A stretch of DNA of 64,000 bases. It comes from Brevibacterium yomogidense (GTDB lineage Bacteria > Actinomycetota > Actinomycetes > Actinomycetales > Brevibacteriaceae). A program made the position numbers and the translations under genes. Shown piece after piece: positions 34,399 through 43,765 of this stretch (positions within the stretch are counted from its first letter, which is position 1; each line of letters starts with the position of its first letter). Location: the NCBI RefSeq assembly GCF_016107685.1, contig NZ_JABASY010000008.1:1-64000 (forward strand). Direction: 5' to 3'. The notes under the pieces are model-generated. The model searched no databases. It was not told the origin of the DNA and saw nothing but the letters and a program-made list of their open reading frames with translations.

Positions 34399-35220
34399 TC
34401 AGTCCTCTGCGATTCGGGTGACGATCTGGGCGAGCAGGCGGGAGATCCGCGGACCGGCTTCCTGTCCGGCCTCGATGACCTCTTCGTGGCTGAGCGGGGT
34501 CTCCTGGATGCCGGCGGCGAGGTTCGTCACGAGGGAGAGCCCCATGAGCTCCAGACCCGCCGCGCGGGCCGCGATCGCTTCGAGCGCCGTCGACATGCCC
34601 ACCAGGTCGCCGCCCAGGATCTTCGCCATCCGCACTTCCGCAGGTGTCTCGTACTGGGGGCCCGTGAACTGGACGTAGACGCCTTCCGGCAGGTCCGGGT
34701 CCACTTCACGTGCGAGGCCGCGCAGACGGGTCGAGTAGAGGTCGGTGAGGTCGACGAAGTTCGCACCCGTGAGAGGGGTGGCGCCGGTGAAGTTGATGTG
34801 GTCCTCGATGAGTACGACGGAGCCTGCGCTGTAGACGGGGTTCAGCCCGCCGCATCCGTTCGTCAGCACCAGCGTCGAGCAGCCGGCCGCCGCCGCTGTG
34901 CGCACACCGTGGGCGGTCGCCTGCGCGTCGCGGCCCTCGTAGAAGTGGCGACGGGCGCCCAGCACCAGCGCGTGGGCGCCGCTCTGCAGGCGGATCGTCC
35001 GCAGGCGTCCGCCATGGCCGGGCACCGACGGAGCGTGGAAGCCCGGCACGTCAGCGGCGGCGGTGTCCGCGATCGTCTCGCCCAGCAGGTCGGCCGCGCC
35101 GCCCCAGCCGGAGCCCAGGACGAGGGCGATGTCGTGGCGGTCGATGCCCGCCGCGTCGTTGAGGACCTGCGCGGCCTGCTGTGCGGCCAGCGTCGCTGTG
35201 TCGGAGTCATGTGCACTCAT
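34399..35220 (-). CDS. punA: purine-nucleoside phosphorylase
   Basis: A 273-residue trimeric-type PNP. LVLGSGWGG phosphate loop, GARRHFYEGRD, TNGCGGLNP, GPQYETPAEVRM and VGMSTALEAIAA are the class signatures. It cleaves inosine and guanosine (and deoxy forms) to base and pentose 1-phosphate. It is co-transcribed with the phosphohexomutase, with one base between them. Confidence 0.95.
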   Translation of the reverse strand: MSAHDSDTATLAAQQAAQVLNDAAGIDRHDIALVLGSGWGGAADLLGETIADTAAADVPGFHAPSVPGHGGRLRTIRLQSGAHALVLGARRHFYEGRDAQATAHGVRTAAAAGCSTLVLTNGCGGLNPVYSAGSVVLIEDHINFTGATPLTGANFVDLTDLYSTRLRGLAREVDPDLPEGVYVQFTGPQYETPAEVRMAKILGGDLVGMSTALEAIAARAAGLELMGLSLVTNLAAGIQETPLSHEEVIEAGQEAGPRISRLLAQIVTRIAED

Positions 35221-35353
35221 ATTCCCGAACAGTACCGCCCCGAGCGGACACGGTCATCAGCGGCGAACCGCGCCGATAGGATCGGGGCAGATCCGCACAC
35301 GTCCCCGGTCCGACGCACCGCCGGTGCACGGCCCCGTCCGCGCAGGAGCCCCC

Positions 35354-36385
35354 ATGTCGCCCAGCACGCCCGCCTCGTCCCGATCCGTCGCCATCCGCCC
35401 GTGGAGGGAGGGCGACGACCGTGCGCTCGCCCAGGTGCTGCCCGACCCGCAGAGTCCCGCCCAGCTGGCAGCGCGCGCCCTGCTGCGTGAGCCGGGGGAG
35501 TCCCCGCTCACCCGCACGGTCGTCGCCGTCGTGGACTCCGTGGTCGTGGGTGCCGCCGCGGTCGCCGCGTCGCCCGCCCACCCGACCCGTGCGTGGGTGC
35601 ACGTCGAGGTGGCCCCGGGTGAGCGTCGTACCGGTGTCGGTTCCGCTCTGCTGGAGGCCGCCGTCGCCGAGGCCGCGGGGACACCACTGGAAGGGCTGGG
35701 TCTGCGGACCCGCATCGTCGCAGACGATTCGGTCGGTGGGCCGTTCGCGCGCGCCCACGGCTTCACGGACCTGTTCACGACGAGGATCGTGAGGATCGAG
35801 GCAGCAGCCCTGGGCGGGGCCGGGCTCGACCGGACGGAGGACCTCCAGGTCATCGATACCGGTTCGGTCGCGCTCACGCAGGCGTTCGCCGGATGGTACG
35901 AGCGGGTGAATGCTCTGGATCCGGCCGCTCCGATGAGCATCGGGCAGGTGAACTCGCGCTTCCTGTCCGAAGCGGCAGGTGCGCACGGCGCCGCACTGTG
36001 GCGGCCGGTCGGTGCGGATGCCGGTGCGCAAGCGCCGGACCTCAACAAGCGACCCGTGACGGCGTTCGCCGTGTCCTATGCACAGCGGCACGATGAGGAA
36101 GCAGAGACGCCCGCGCAGGGCGGCCTCGCGGTCGGCGGTGCGCCCGTGGGCGGTGACGACGTCTTCGCGGCGACGGGCGGGGAGGACGCCACCGAGCTCA
36201 CGGTCGGCAGCATCGACGGGAACCTCGAGGACCTGCGGTCGCTCATCGCACGGCTGTCGGTCGACACGCCCGTCGTCGTCGAGGTCACGGACGCGATGCA
36301 GACGGAGTCCGCGCTGGTCGATGAACTCCTGGCAGCCGGGACAGCGCGGGTGCTCACCGCCTACACGACACTGGTCCGCGACTGA
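35354..36385 (+). CDS. GNAT-family N-acetyltransferase
   Basis: A 343-residue protein with two regions. The first is a GNAT domain (about 10-145): WVHVEVAPGERRTGVGSALLEAA holds the acetyl-CoA loop and GGPFARAHGFTDLF the last strand. The second (about 155-343) is a weaker, possibly degenerate GNAT-like domain. AGGAG precedes the ATG, and TAGGAT at 35277-35282 is a possible -10. The substrate is unknown. It is divergent from punA. Confidence 0.75.
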   Translation: MSPSTPASSRSVAIRPWREGDDRALAQVLPDPQSPAQLAARALLREPGESPLTRTVVAVVDSVVVGAAAVAASPAHPTRAWVHVEVAPGERRTGVGSALLEAAVAEAAGTPLEGLGLRTRIVADDSVGGPFARAHGFTDLFTTRIVRIEAAALGGAGLDRTEDLQVIDTGSVALTQAFAGWYERVNALDPAAPMSIGQVNSRFLSEAAGAHGAALWRPVGADAGAQAPDLNKRPVTAFAVSYAQRHDEEAETPAQGGLAVGGAPVGGDDVFAATGGEDATELTVGSIDGNLEDLRSLIARLSVDTPVVVEVTDAMQTESALVDELLAAGTARVLTAYTTLVRD

Positions 36386-36404
36386 CGATCGCCGGACTCA
36401 CGCA

Positions 36405-36442
36405 ACCGGCCTCCGCGGAGAGTACGTCCCCCGGAGGCCGGT
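36405..36442. terminator. bidirectional terminator between GNAT and DUF3618 genes
   Basis: A perfect 11-base inverted repeat (ACCGGCCTCCG / CGGAGGCCGGT) with a 16-base loop between convergent genes. Confidence 0.65.
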
Positions 36443-36521
36443 CGCTGAGCGGACGGGTCGGTCAGGTGCCCGGCGGACCGGGCCGCATTGCCGTCGGGTC
36501 CGGTGTCCGTCTGACGGGGAG

Positions 36522-37253
36522 TCAGCGGCGGGCCTGCTGCACAGCCTCACCTGATGTCTGTGCCTCCGACTTCAGGTGACCGGACTCCTCCTGCGCTTCG
36601 GACCTCACGTTCTCCGCGCCGGACTGGGCCTGCTCCCGCACACTCTGCACGGCCTCCTGCGCGGGTTCACGAAGGTTCTGGCCCATGTCCTTCGCCACCT
36701 GCTGTGCCTCGTCGAGGTAGGGCTGCGCCACCTCCTTCGCCTGCGTCGCAAGTTGCTGCTCCTGCCTCGAGGAGGGGATGAGGCTCCCGATGAGCCAGCC
36801 GGCTCCCAGCGCGATCACACCGACGGCGAGGGGGTTGCCCCGCGTGCGCTGCGTGACCTGCTCCGGGAACTGCTCAGCGGCCGCGCGGACCGATTCGGCA
36901 CCGCTGCGTGCCGCGTCGCTCACGGAGTCGGCCATGCCGTGGACGTTCTCCGCTGCATGGTGACCTCGCGACTGGAGGTCGGATCCGGCGTCCTCGGCTG
37001 AACCCATGACGGTGTCCTTCCACGAGCTCACGGTGTCGGAGATCCTTCTCCTCTGCCGTTCGGCGGCGCGTGCGGGGGAGACCTTCTCCGCCATCGCGTC
37101 GACGTCGTAGCCCAGGTTCCGGCGCGTCCTCTCGATCTCCGTGCGGATCTCCTTGGGCGACTTCTCCGGATTGTCCGGGGGCTGATAGCCGGGGCTCGGC
37201 TGCAGTGTGGGATCGGTGGGGTACGGGTGGTGGGGGTCATGCGGATGCGTCAT
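36522..37253 (-). CDS. DUF3618-type envelope protein
   Basis: A 243-residue protein. SPKEIRTEIERTRRNLGYDV near residue 30 is the DUF3618 signature, followed by DAMAEKVSPARAAERQRR. After a helical region one membrane segment (NPLAVGVIALGAGWLIGSLI) precedes a long Gln/Glu/Ala-rich helix. The ATG overlaps the stop of the holin-X gene. Function unknown; these clusters are commonly tied to envelope stress in actinobacteria. Confidence 0.78.
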   Translation of the reverse strand: MTHPHDPHHPYPTDPTLQPSPGYQPPDNPEKSPKEIRTEIERTRRNLGYDVDAMAEKVSPARAAERQRRRISDTVSSWKDTVMGSAEDAGSDLQSRGHHAAENVHGMADSVSDAARSGAESVRAAAEQFPEQVTQRTRGNPLAVGVIALGAGWLIGSLIPSSRQEQQLATQAKEVAQPYLDEAQQVAKDMGQNLREPAQEAVQSVREQAQSGAENVRSEAQEESGHLKSEAQTSGEAVQQARR

Positions 37254-37714
37254 GGCGTTTCCTTCAGAGGGTTCACAGTGGGTGGGATCTCCTTGGCCGT
37301 GTCCAGGGTCTCGGGCAGCCCCGTGGCTTCCTTCAGCCGCTTCCGACCGACGACTGCCAGAACGGCTGCGATGACGGCCCACAGTGCGGCCACCACGAGG
37401 CCCGACCACCCGTCACCGATCAGCGAACCGAGCGCCACCCACAGGGCGGTCGACAGGAAAAGCAGCACGAAGACCGCGGCGAGGCCCGCGCCGGTGAGCA
37501 GTCCGGCCCCGGTGCCGGCTCGTCTGGCGGTCTGTGTGGCCTCCGCTTTCGCGAGCGCGATCTCCTGCTGGATGAGTGTGGACGTGTTCTGACTCAGTGA
37601 CGAGAACAGGTCGCCCAGCGACTGGTGCTCGGCGCGCACCTCAGCCTGCGCTTCGGAAGCGGCAGACCGTGGAGACGCCCCGCCCGGACTGCGGCGGGTG
37701 GGGTCGTGACTCAT
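37250..37714 (-). CDS. phage-holin-like (actinobacterial holin-X) membrane protein
   Basis: A 154-residue protein. An amphipathic helix (LFSSLSQNTSTLIQQEIALA and following AEATQTARRAG) leads into two membrane helices (about 70-95 and 103-125). That is the shape of the holin-X family, chromosomal proteins not tied to phage. It overlaps both neighbours by four bases. Confidence 0.78.
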   Translation of the reverse strand: MSHDPTRRSPGGASPRSAASEAQAEVRAEHQSLGDLFSSLSQNTSTLIQQEIALAKAEATQTARRAGTGAGLLTGAGLAAVFVLLFLSTALWVALGSLIGDGWSGLVVAALWAVIAAVLAVVGRKRLKEATGLPETLDTAKEIPPTVNPLKETP

Positions 37715-38673
37715 CGGTCGGCCCCCTCATCCCCCGGGGAGGGGGCGTCTCCGGAGACGCCGGAGCGGGAACCGCGGGCGGATTCGGGGCCGTAGGCAGG
37801 ATCGGGACGGTGGACGGATTCGGAATGGCCGGTGGGCTCGAGACGACCTGCCGCGCTGCGACGACCTGCAGAGCCGGACGTCCCGTCGCTGTCGGTCAGC
37901 CCGCGAGTGAGACGACCGATGAGCAGACCCGCACCCGCTGCAATGCCCAGGAACACCAGCGGCTTCCGGGAGGCGAAGCGGCGGACGTCCTCGACGAGGT
38001 CGCGCGGTCGGGCGTTCTCCAGCCGGTCGGCGATCGCAGAGATCTTCTCATCGGCGAAGGAGAGCGCTCCGCGCGTGAGCGCTCCTTCAGGTGCCTCCCC
38101 GCGCGAGATCCCCGCGAGATCGTTCGAGACGGAGCGCACGGCCTGGGCGGCTCTGTCCTGCTGCGTACCGGCTTGGTCGCTTACATCGCTCTGGACCCGG
38201 TCCCAGAGTGAGGACGCCTGGTCCTTCGCCTCGTCGGCGACCCTCCCCGCCTCCTGCTGTGCCGTCGCCTTCACGCTCTCCGCCGCCTGGCCGGTCTCCT
38301 CCTTGAGGCGCCGGCCTTCTTCCGTCGCGACGTCCTTCGTGTCGGCAGTCGAGTCCGACGGGTCGTGCGCACTGTGCTTCCCGTACGTCGGGGGCGTGTC
38401 ACTGCCGAGCACCGCGCCCTGTGACGCCGGTGTGGGCTGTGCGGGGATCGGCCGCACCGCGGCGGGCTGCATGTGGCCCGGGTGCGCCGGGGTGGGAGGT
38501 GCAGGAGTGGGCTGCGGGGGAGCCGACCGTGCGGGGGTGGGATGTGCGGGTGTGGGGGAGACGGGGACGGGGTGCTGGTCGGGGAGCGCTGTCGACGGGT
38601 CTGACTCCGGAATCTGTTCCGGGGGAGTCGGTCGTCCCGTGGAGGACCTCTGGGTGCTGTGGCTGTCGGTCAT
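37711..38673 (-). CDS. proline-rich envelope protein with one membrane anchor
   Basis: A 320-residue protein, not assigned to a family. Residues 1-85 are Pro/Thr/Ala-rich repeats (TPAHPTPA-like); 105-240 form a long charged helix with KATAQQEAGRVADEAKDQAS, apolipoprotein/LEA-like; one membrane segment follows (KPLVFLGIAAGAGLLIG), then a Gly/Ser-rich tail. It is first in the operon with holin-X and DUF3618 proteins. The 141-base gap upstream is the only place for their promoter. Confidence 0.6.
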   Translation of the reverse strand: MTDSHSTQRSSTGRPTPPEQIPESDPSTALPDQHPVPVSPTPAHPTPARSAPPQPTPAPPTPAHPGHMQPAAVRPIPAQPTPASQGAVLGSDTPPTYGKHSAHDPSDSTADTKDVATEEGRRLKEETGQAAESVKATAQQEAGRVADEAKDQASSLWDRVQSDVSDQAGTQQDRAAQAVRSVSNDLAGISRGEAPEGALTRGALSFADEKISAIADRLENARPRDLVEDVRRFASRKPLVFLGIAAGAGLLIGRLTRGLTDSDGTSGSAGRRSAAGRLEPTGHSESVHRPDPAYGPESARGSRSGVSGDAPSPGDEGADR

Positions 38674-38814
38674 CGATCCGATCCTTCCGTGTGGAGGTCC
38701 AGGGGAGCCTGCACGAAGTGTGACAAGCCTCCTTGTTCTTTAACCTTTGCAGTGGAAGGCAGGGCGGTCAACGGATTCCCATCCGAAAAGGCTGGGAGTT
38801 CGGGTCGCGGGGCG

Positions 38815-41800
38815 TCAGACCCGGATCGGGGTCGCGGTGTCGCCGGTGACCCACCAAGACGCGCGGGCACCGCGCGGGATCGGCGGACACCCGCGGAATC
38901 CTGCGGTGCGCAGAGCAGGTTCCGGCCATTCGCCGAAGAGGAGGACCGGGCCGCGCGCGCCGACACCGACGGCTGAGGGCGGGGGCAGGCCGGGACGAGA
39001 CGCGCTCAGTGCTGCGGACGTCGCCCCTGTAGAGGCCGGCACAAGATCACCGGAGACCAGGCAGACCGGCTCTCCTGCCACAGCAGCGGCGTCTGCCGAT
39101 GCCCTCTGCGCCGGATCGGTGGAGTCGAGGACGACGGTGACCCCGCGTGAGCGCAGGCTCTCTGCGAACCGCAGAAGGCTGGCGGGCGGTCCTGGGTCAC
39201 GCGCGGGCGTCGAGCTGTCGACCAGCACGGACAGGATGATGCCGTCGTCGAGTGGGCTCCAAGTGACGGATCTCCCGGCGGGATCGACACCGACTCGGAT
39301 GCCGTCTACGGGGCTAACGGGCGGCAGCACGGGGCTGGTTGGCGGAGAAAGGGTGCCGCCAGGCGGTGTTGGCCCGGACGTGGAACGGTCGGGACCCGTG
39401 AAATCGGTCCAGAGGGGGTGTGGGCGCTTGTCCTCTCCGTCGTCCATCCTCTGAGCGTGCTGAACGATCTGCAGGTCCGCGCCCTCCCGGCCATCGGTGA
39501 GGGACTCCACCCCGAGGATCACTGCGCGCCCCGGAGGCCACTCACCGCTGAACCGGCTAGCCGTCAGTCCGTAGAAGACCGCATCTGTGTCCGTGGCCGG
39601 TGGGAACACGATCCGGGTGGTCGCAGTCTGGGCAAGGCGCTGTGCCAGCAGTCGCCGGTGTCCGGACACGATGAAACGCATCCCGGATCCGCCGGTGAGC
39701 AGTCGCTCGAGTCGGTCGACCCGTGGCGAGGTCTGGTGGGCGTTGACGAACGCGTCCCAGTCGTCGATGGCCCACACGACAGGCTCTCGCGTCGTCTCAC
39801 ACGTGCCGATGAGGTGGTCGACCATCCACGCCTGCGAGTGGCCCATCCGGAGGATGCCTTGCGGGTCGACGAACGGGAGGGCGCCGTGAGGACCCAGATG
39901 CACGACTGGCAGACCCGCTGCCTGGAACGCGAGGGCCAGCGTGTCGACCGCCGTCGACCAACCGCGACCCCGTCCGCCGGAGACGGTCACGGACCCGGAT
40001 CCGGGATCCAGGCGCACTGAGGCGATGCGGTTCTCATCCGGCAGGTCGACGAGACCGACGACCGTGAAGTCGCCACACGCCTCCTCGGGCCGGGCCGCTG
40101 TCCCGTCTCCTCCGAGCAGGGTGGCGTCCACGGTGAGGTGTGGGGGCAGAGGCGGGGCGATGACCTCGTGCCGTGGTCCGGGTGGTCCGGCGGCTGTCGT
40201 TCCGGCTGGCGGTGGTCCGTCGGGCAGGGGGATGACGACTTCCGTCGTATCGAGGAGGGAGGTGATCGTGATCTGCGGCCGAGGAGTCTGCGTCTCCTGG
40301 GGATTGTCGGCCACTGCGGAGCGAAGCGCGTGGACACCCGCGTCGTCGGACACGAGAGCGGTGCCGGGGACACGCGCATCGATCCATGCCGCGTCGGGGA
40401 TCCCCAGCACCTCGTGCGAGTCCGCCTCGTCCCGGACCCGCAGGCAGATCCGGAGGGAGATGTTCGCACGCATCCTCGCGGAGACGACACCGGACGGACG
40501 CTGGGTCGCGAGCACGATGTGGACTCCCAACGACCTGCCCACCGCAGTGAGGTGCTCGAACTCCGTGACGATGTGGGGGCTGAGGGAGGTGAGGACATGG
40601 AACTCGTCGATGACGACGAGCAGGCGGGGCAGCGCTGCGACGAGCGGATCGTCGTGCGATCGCGCGATCAGTTGGTCGAGGTCACGGCAACCGGCCTCCG
40701 CGAGGTGGCGCTCTCTGCGTGTGATCTCTGCGGTGATGCTGCGAACGGCGCGCAGCGCGGCGGCCTCGTCCAGGTCCGTGACGACGCTGTCGGTGTGCGG
40801 GTGGGTGAGGAAGCGGGACAGGCTGGCGCCGCCCTTGAAGTCGAGGAGGACGAGCCGGAGCTCTTCGGGGGAGTGAGTGCGGCACAGCGCCTCCAGCCAC
40901 GTCTCGAGGAGGACGGACTTCCCGCTGCCCGTGGTGCCGGCGACGAGCGCGTGAGGGCCGGAGCGACGGACATCGAGCAGGAAGAGGGGGTCTTGGAGCC
41001 GGTCCGTCCGGTGGCGGGTCGTCGGAGACGTGAGAGCCCGATCCCGTCTGCCGTCCGGTGGGTCGGGGCGCGCCACCGCGCGACCGATAGGCACAGTGAG
41101 TGGGCTCGACCCGCGACGCCCTGCGACGTCCCACTGGCGGAGGACATCAACCACCGGCGTGGTGCGGATCTCCGATGCAGAAGGGAGGACGGCCGCGCCT
41201 GTACCCGTACGCGGTCCGATCGTGGCAAGCAGGCGCAGGAACGTCGCCGTGCTCACTGCGTGGATCCGGGCCTGCCCGTTCAGCGCTGCACCGAGTCCAC
41301 GGACTGCTGTTCGGGGGAACGATCCCTCCCGTCGACCGATCGCTTCGCCGACCGTCTGGGGATCGGGGACCTGGAGACCGTCGGGGCGGTCCGGTCCACC
41401 GCAGGCGACCTCGACGACGGCGTCTTCGACGGCCTGCGGTCCGCGGACGGTGAAGCACACCGGAGCGTCGGCGATCCCCGCGGAGCGCTGCGGCGGACCT
41501 CCTGAGACGACGCATGCGGAGACGGGGTCGTCCAGCTCTGAGAACTCGGGGAAACCGCCGTCGGCGCGGCAACCGCTCCCGGCAGCCAGGTGTGCCGCGA
41601 CGAGCGCGCGCACGACGGACCGGACCCGCGCCTCGGGCCCGGACACCCGTATCGGCAGGCGACGATCGATGAGCAGGGGCGCGTCTTCGGCGATGAGGAA
41701 CGCGGAGTCCCCGTCGATGTGGTGCGGCGGAAGCCGACGGCGGGCCCGCACCCGGGCGTGACGGTCTCGCGGCAGGCGGACGGCGACGGTGCTGAGGCAG

Positions 41801-42753
41801 CTCCCGGTCCCCAGGACGAGCATGTCGGACCGGTGGGGAGGAACAGGCTCCAGCGCACTGTACGCGGCGACGTCGAGCCCGCGGACATATGCGGACAGCT
41901 GTGCAGTGAGCGCGTCGAGGGTCTGCACGATCTCGCGGCGATGTGCCCGCTTCGACCGAGCGGATTCGCGGAGGAAGCGCCGTCGTTCCGTGCGCAGTGT
42001 GAGGGTCGCCGTCGCGGGCCCCGCCAGGCTGAGGAGCAGGAACCACCACGTGCCGACGATCAGTGCGAGGGCGATCCCGATGACGATCGGGGCGGCGTAG
42101 ACGATCCACGAGGGCGTCCGCACAGGGGCAACGGGTTCCGGTTCGGGCCACACGAGGGGCTCCGCGTCCCCTACCGCGTGGGGCGGGGCGGCCTCGGTCG
42201 CGGACCCCGCACCGGCGGCGGCTGTCAGGTCCACGGTGGTCGAACCGATGACGCGGCGGGCACTGTCGTCCGGCTGGGACCCGTGTGTGCGCTGTGCGTG
42301 ACCTACCGGGCCGAGCGGTTCGCCGCCGATGCGGATCCCGGCCGGTCCGTTCGACAGTGCGAGGGGCTGCCGGGAGAGGTACGGGTCCGCGAGAACCACG
42401 TCGACCCCGGTCCCGCGGCCCAGAGTCCATTCCCCCTGCGGCAGGGCGATCGCGAAACCTGATTCCGGTCCGGAGCGGACTGTGAGCCGTGCATGCCCCG
42501 CGGGAGCGGGGGTGTTGGGCGGAAGGAGGGTGAGGCCGCTCGCGTCGACGGTGACCGGGTGGGCACTCGCCCACTCCGACCAGGTGCCGGTGGTCGCTGC
42601 GGGGGTCTGCGCGAGGAGGCCAGTCGCTTCGGACACGTGAGCGGCCGATGTCCAGCCGGGAGCGCTGACGCGGTGGCTCGACGGGTGCGGTCCGGAGACG
42701 GTGTGGATGATCGCGGTGTTCACATTTCGCAGGATGGCGCAGTCCGGACGCAC
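38815..42753 (-). CDS. FHA-like and FtsK/SpoIIIE-type ATPase (EccC/EssC-like)
   Basis: A 1312-residue protein. About 90-150 looks like a degenerate FHA domain (WTLGRGTGVDVVLADPYLSR). Two membrane helices lie at about 215-255. The first FtsK/SpoIIIE module has Walker A GTTGSGKSVLLETW (~606) and Walker B LLVVIDEFH (~716), then LATQRPSGVVSARMRAN. A later region (~910-1110) resembles an inactive second ATPase: SGGRGRGWSTAVD instead of a P-loop. This domain order is that of EssC/EccC secretion ATPases, yet no WXG100, EccB/D/E or mycosin gene is in view. The start may be a GTG ten codons in (42723). Confidence 0.75.
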   Translation of the reverse strand: MRPDCAILRNVNTAIIHTVSGPHPSSHRVSAPGWTSAAHVSEATGLLAQTPAATTGTWSEWASAHPVTVDASGLTLLPPNTPAPAGHARLTVRSGPESGFAIALPQGEWTLGRGTGVDVVLADPYLSRQPLALSNGPAGIRIGGEPLGPVGHAQRTHGSQPDDSARRVIGSTTVDLTAAAGAGSATEAAPPHAVGDAEPLVWPEPEPVAPVRTPSWIVYAAPIVIGIALALIVGTWWFLLLSLAGPATATLTLRTERRRFLRESARSKRAHRREIVQTLDALTAQLSAYVRGLDVAAYSALEPVPPHRSDMLVLGTGSCLSTVAVRLPRDRHARVRARRRLPPHHIDGDSAFLIAEDAPLLIDRRLPIRVSGPEARVRSVVRALVAAHLAAGSGCRADGGFPEFSELDDPVSACVVSGGPPQRSAGIADAPVCFTVRGPQAVEDAVVEVACGGPDRPDGLQVPDPQTVGEAIGRREGSFPRTAVRGLGAALNGQARIHAVSTATFLRLLATIGPRTGTGAAVLPSASEIRTTPVVDVLRQWDVAGRRGSSPLTVPIGRAVARPDPPDGRRDRALTSPTTRHRTDRLQDPLFLLDVRRSGPHALVAGTTGSGKSVLLETWLEALCRTHSPEELRLVLLDFKGGASLSRFLTHPHTDSVVTDLDEAAALRAVRSITAEITRRERHLAEAGCRDLDQLIARSHDDPLVAALPRLLVVIDEFHVLTSLSPHIVTEFEHLTAVGRSLGVHIVLATQRPSGVVSARMRANISLRICLRVRDEADSHEVLGIPDAAWIDARVPGTALVSDDAGVHALRSAVADNPQETQTPRPQITITSLLDTTEVVIPLPDGPPPAGTTAAGPPGPRHEVIAPPLPPHLTVDATLLGGDGTAARPEEACGDFTVVGLVDLPDENRIASVRLDPGSGSVTVSGGRGRGWSTAVDTLALAFQAAGLPVVHLGPHGALPFVDPQGILRMGHSQAWMVDHLIGTCETTREPVVWAIDDWDAFVNAHQTSPRVDRLERLLTGGSGMRFIVSGHRRLLAQRLAQTATTRIVFPPATDTDAVFYGLTASRFSGEWPPGRAVILGVESLTDGREGADLQIVQHAQRMDDGEDKRPHPLWTDFTGPDRSTSGPTPPGGTLSPPTSPVLPPVSPVDGIRVGVDPAGRSVTWSPLDDGIILSVLVDSSTPARDPGPPASLLRFAESLRSRGVTVVLDSTDPAQRASADAAAVAGEPVCLVSGDLVPASTGATSAALSASRPGLPPPSAVGVGARGPVLLFGEWPEPALRTAGFRGCPPIPRGARASWWVTGDTATPIRV

Positions 42754-42866
42754 CCAGGGGGTCCGTGCGGAACCTGTGGACGGTGGCGCCGTCGTCCACA
42801 GGCCGGTGTCCGGGCAGTGGCGGGACCGGCGCGAGATCGTGTGACCTCCGGTGTGTGATCGCAGAG

Positions 42867-43319
42867 TCAGAGGCGGAGCGCTCCGCGGACTGTTGCGCGG
42901 GCTTCGAGCTCGATCCAGGACGGGGCGAACGGTGACAGGAGTGCGGGCACGTACGCCGTGCGGAGCTCGACTTCCGCGCTGAGACCGTCAGGGCTGCGTC
43001 CGACCACCGTCATGTCGGTGTAGCGCGGCGGCACCTCGACCGCGGACAGGTACGCAGCGGCCGCCGTCCGCACACCCTCGTCGGTGAGGACGATGCCGGG
43101 TTCCGGCGTCGGCGCGGGGTCGAAGGATTCTGCGGCGGCGAGCGCTGCGGAATCGGCGAGGGCGAAGAGCTTCCGGTGAGCGAGCCAGACGTCGGTGATG
43201 AGTGCCGCGAGCAGGATGAGTGCCAGCGCGATGGTTGCGAAGCCGATCGCGAGGGGAGTGATGGACCCCTCGTCGGGGCGCGCTGCGCGGGGCGTCGGAC
43301 GGCGAAGGCGGGCCATCAT
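42867..43319 (-). CDS. TadG-like pilus assembly protein (Flp-like N-terminal segment)
   Basis: A 150-residue protein. DEGSITPLAIGFATIALALILLAALI is a single N-terminal membrane helix after a Gly/Ser motif typical of TadE/TadG minor pilins. The rest is a small extracellular domain with an ADSAALAAAESFD stretch common in TadG-like proteins. ATGATG start; the first ATG overlaps the upstream stop. Last gene of the Tad locus. Confidence 0.75.
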   Translation of the reverse strand: MMARLRRPTPRAARPDEGSITPLAIGFATIALALILLAALITDVWLAHRKLFALADSAALAAAESFDPAPTPEPGIVLTDEGVRTAAAAYLSAVEVPPRYTDMTVVGRSPDGLSAEVELRTAYVPALLSPFAPSWIELEARATVRGALRL

Positions 43320-43765
43320 TCCTCCACGGGCGCGCTGAGGTCGGTGTGGGCGGACCGGACGATCATGACGGGGATCTTCTTCTCCCCCAGAACGGCGGGG
43401 ATGCCGGGGACGGGGATCCGTGCGACGACCGTCGCGGTGATCGGGGTTCCGGCCGCGCCGCAGGGGCCGGAGCAGTGCAGGTCGATCTCCCACTCCGCGT
43501 CCTCCAGTCCGTGGTCCGCGAAGTGCAGCGCTGCGACGTCCTGCGCGGTCTGCTGGGCGCCGGCGGGGTGCCGGGCAGCCGACCGCGCGGCGTCGATCGC
43601 GGTGGACTGGGCGGCGTAGGCGCCTGCCTGCACCTGCGCGAGGGAGACGAGCAGGTAGAGGAGAGGGACGAGGAGGACGACGGAGCCGAAGATGAACTCG
43701 ATCGGGGCGGTCCCCGCATCACTGCGGTGAGAACGGTGCGCGCGCGTGCGCCAGCGGCCCGTCAC
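43316..43765 (-). CDS. TadE-family pilus assembly protein
   Basis: A 149-residue minor-pilin-like protein. DAGTAPIEFIFGSVVLLVPL contains the processing-site-like G/E pattern (Glu in the helix) followed by one membrane helix. The extracellular part has two Cys close together (HCSGPCG) that could form a disulfide. Overlaps both neighbours by four bases. Confidence 0.8.
   Translation of the reverse strand: MTGRWRTRAHRSHRSDAGTAPIEFIFGSVVLLVPLLYLLVSLAQVQAGAYAAQSTAIDAARSAARHPAGAQQTAQDVAALHFADHGLEDAEWEIDLHCSGPCGAAGTPITATVVARIPVPGIPAVLGEKKIPVMIVRSAHTDLSAPVEE

Noticed and set aside
37250..37714. Prophage remnant suggested by the holin-like gene
   Set aside because: The holin-X family is chromosomal in actinobacteria. 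There are no endolysin, integrase or structural phage genes nearby, and it is operonic with a DUF3618 gene.
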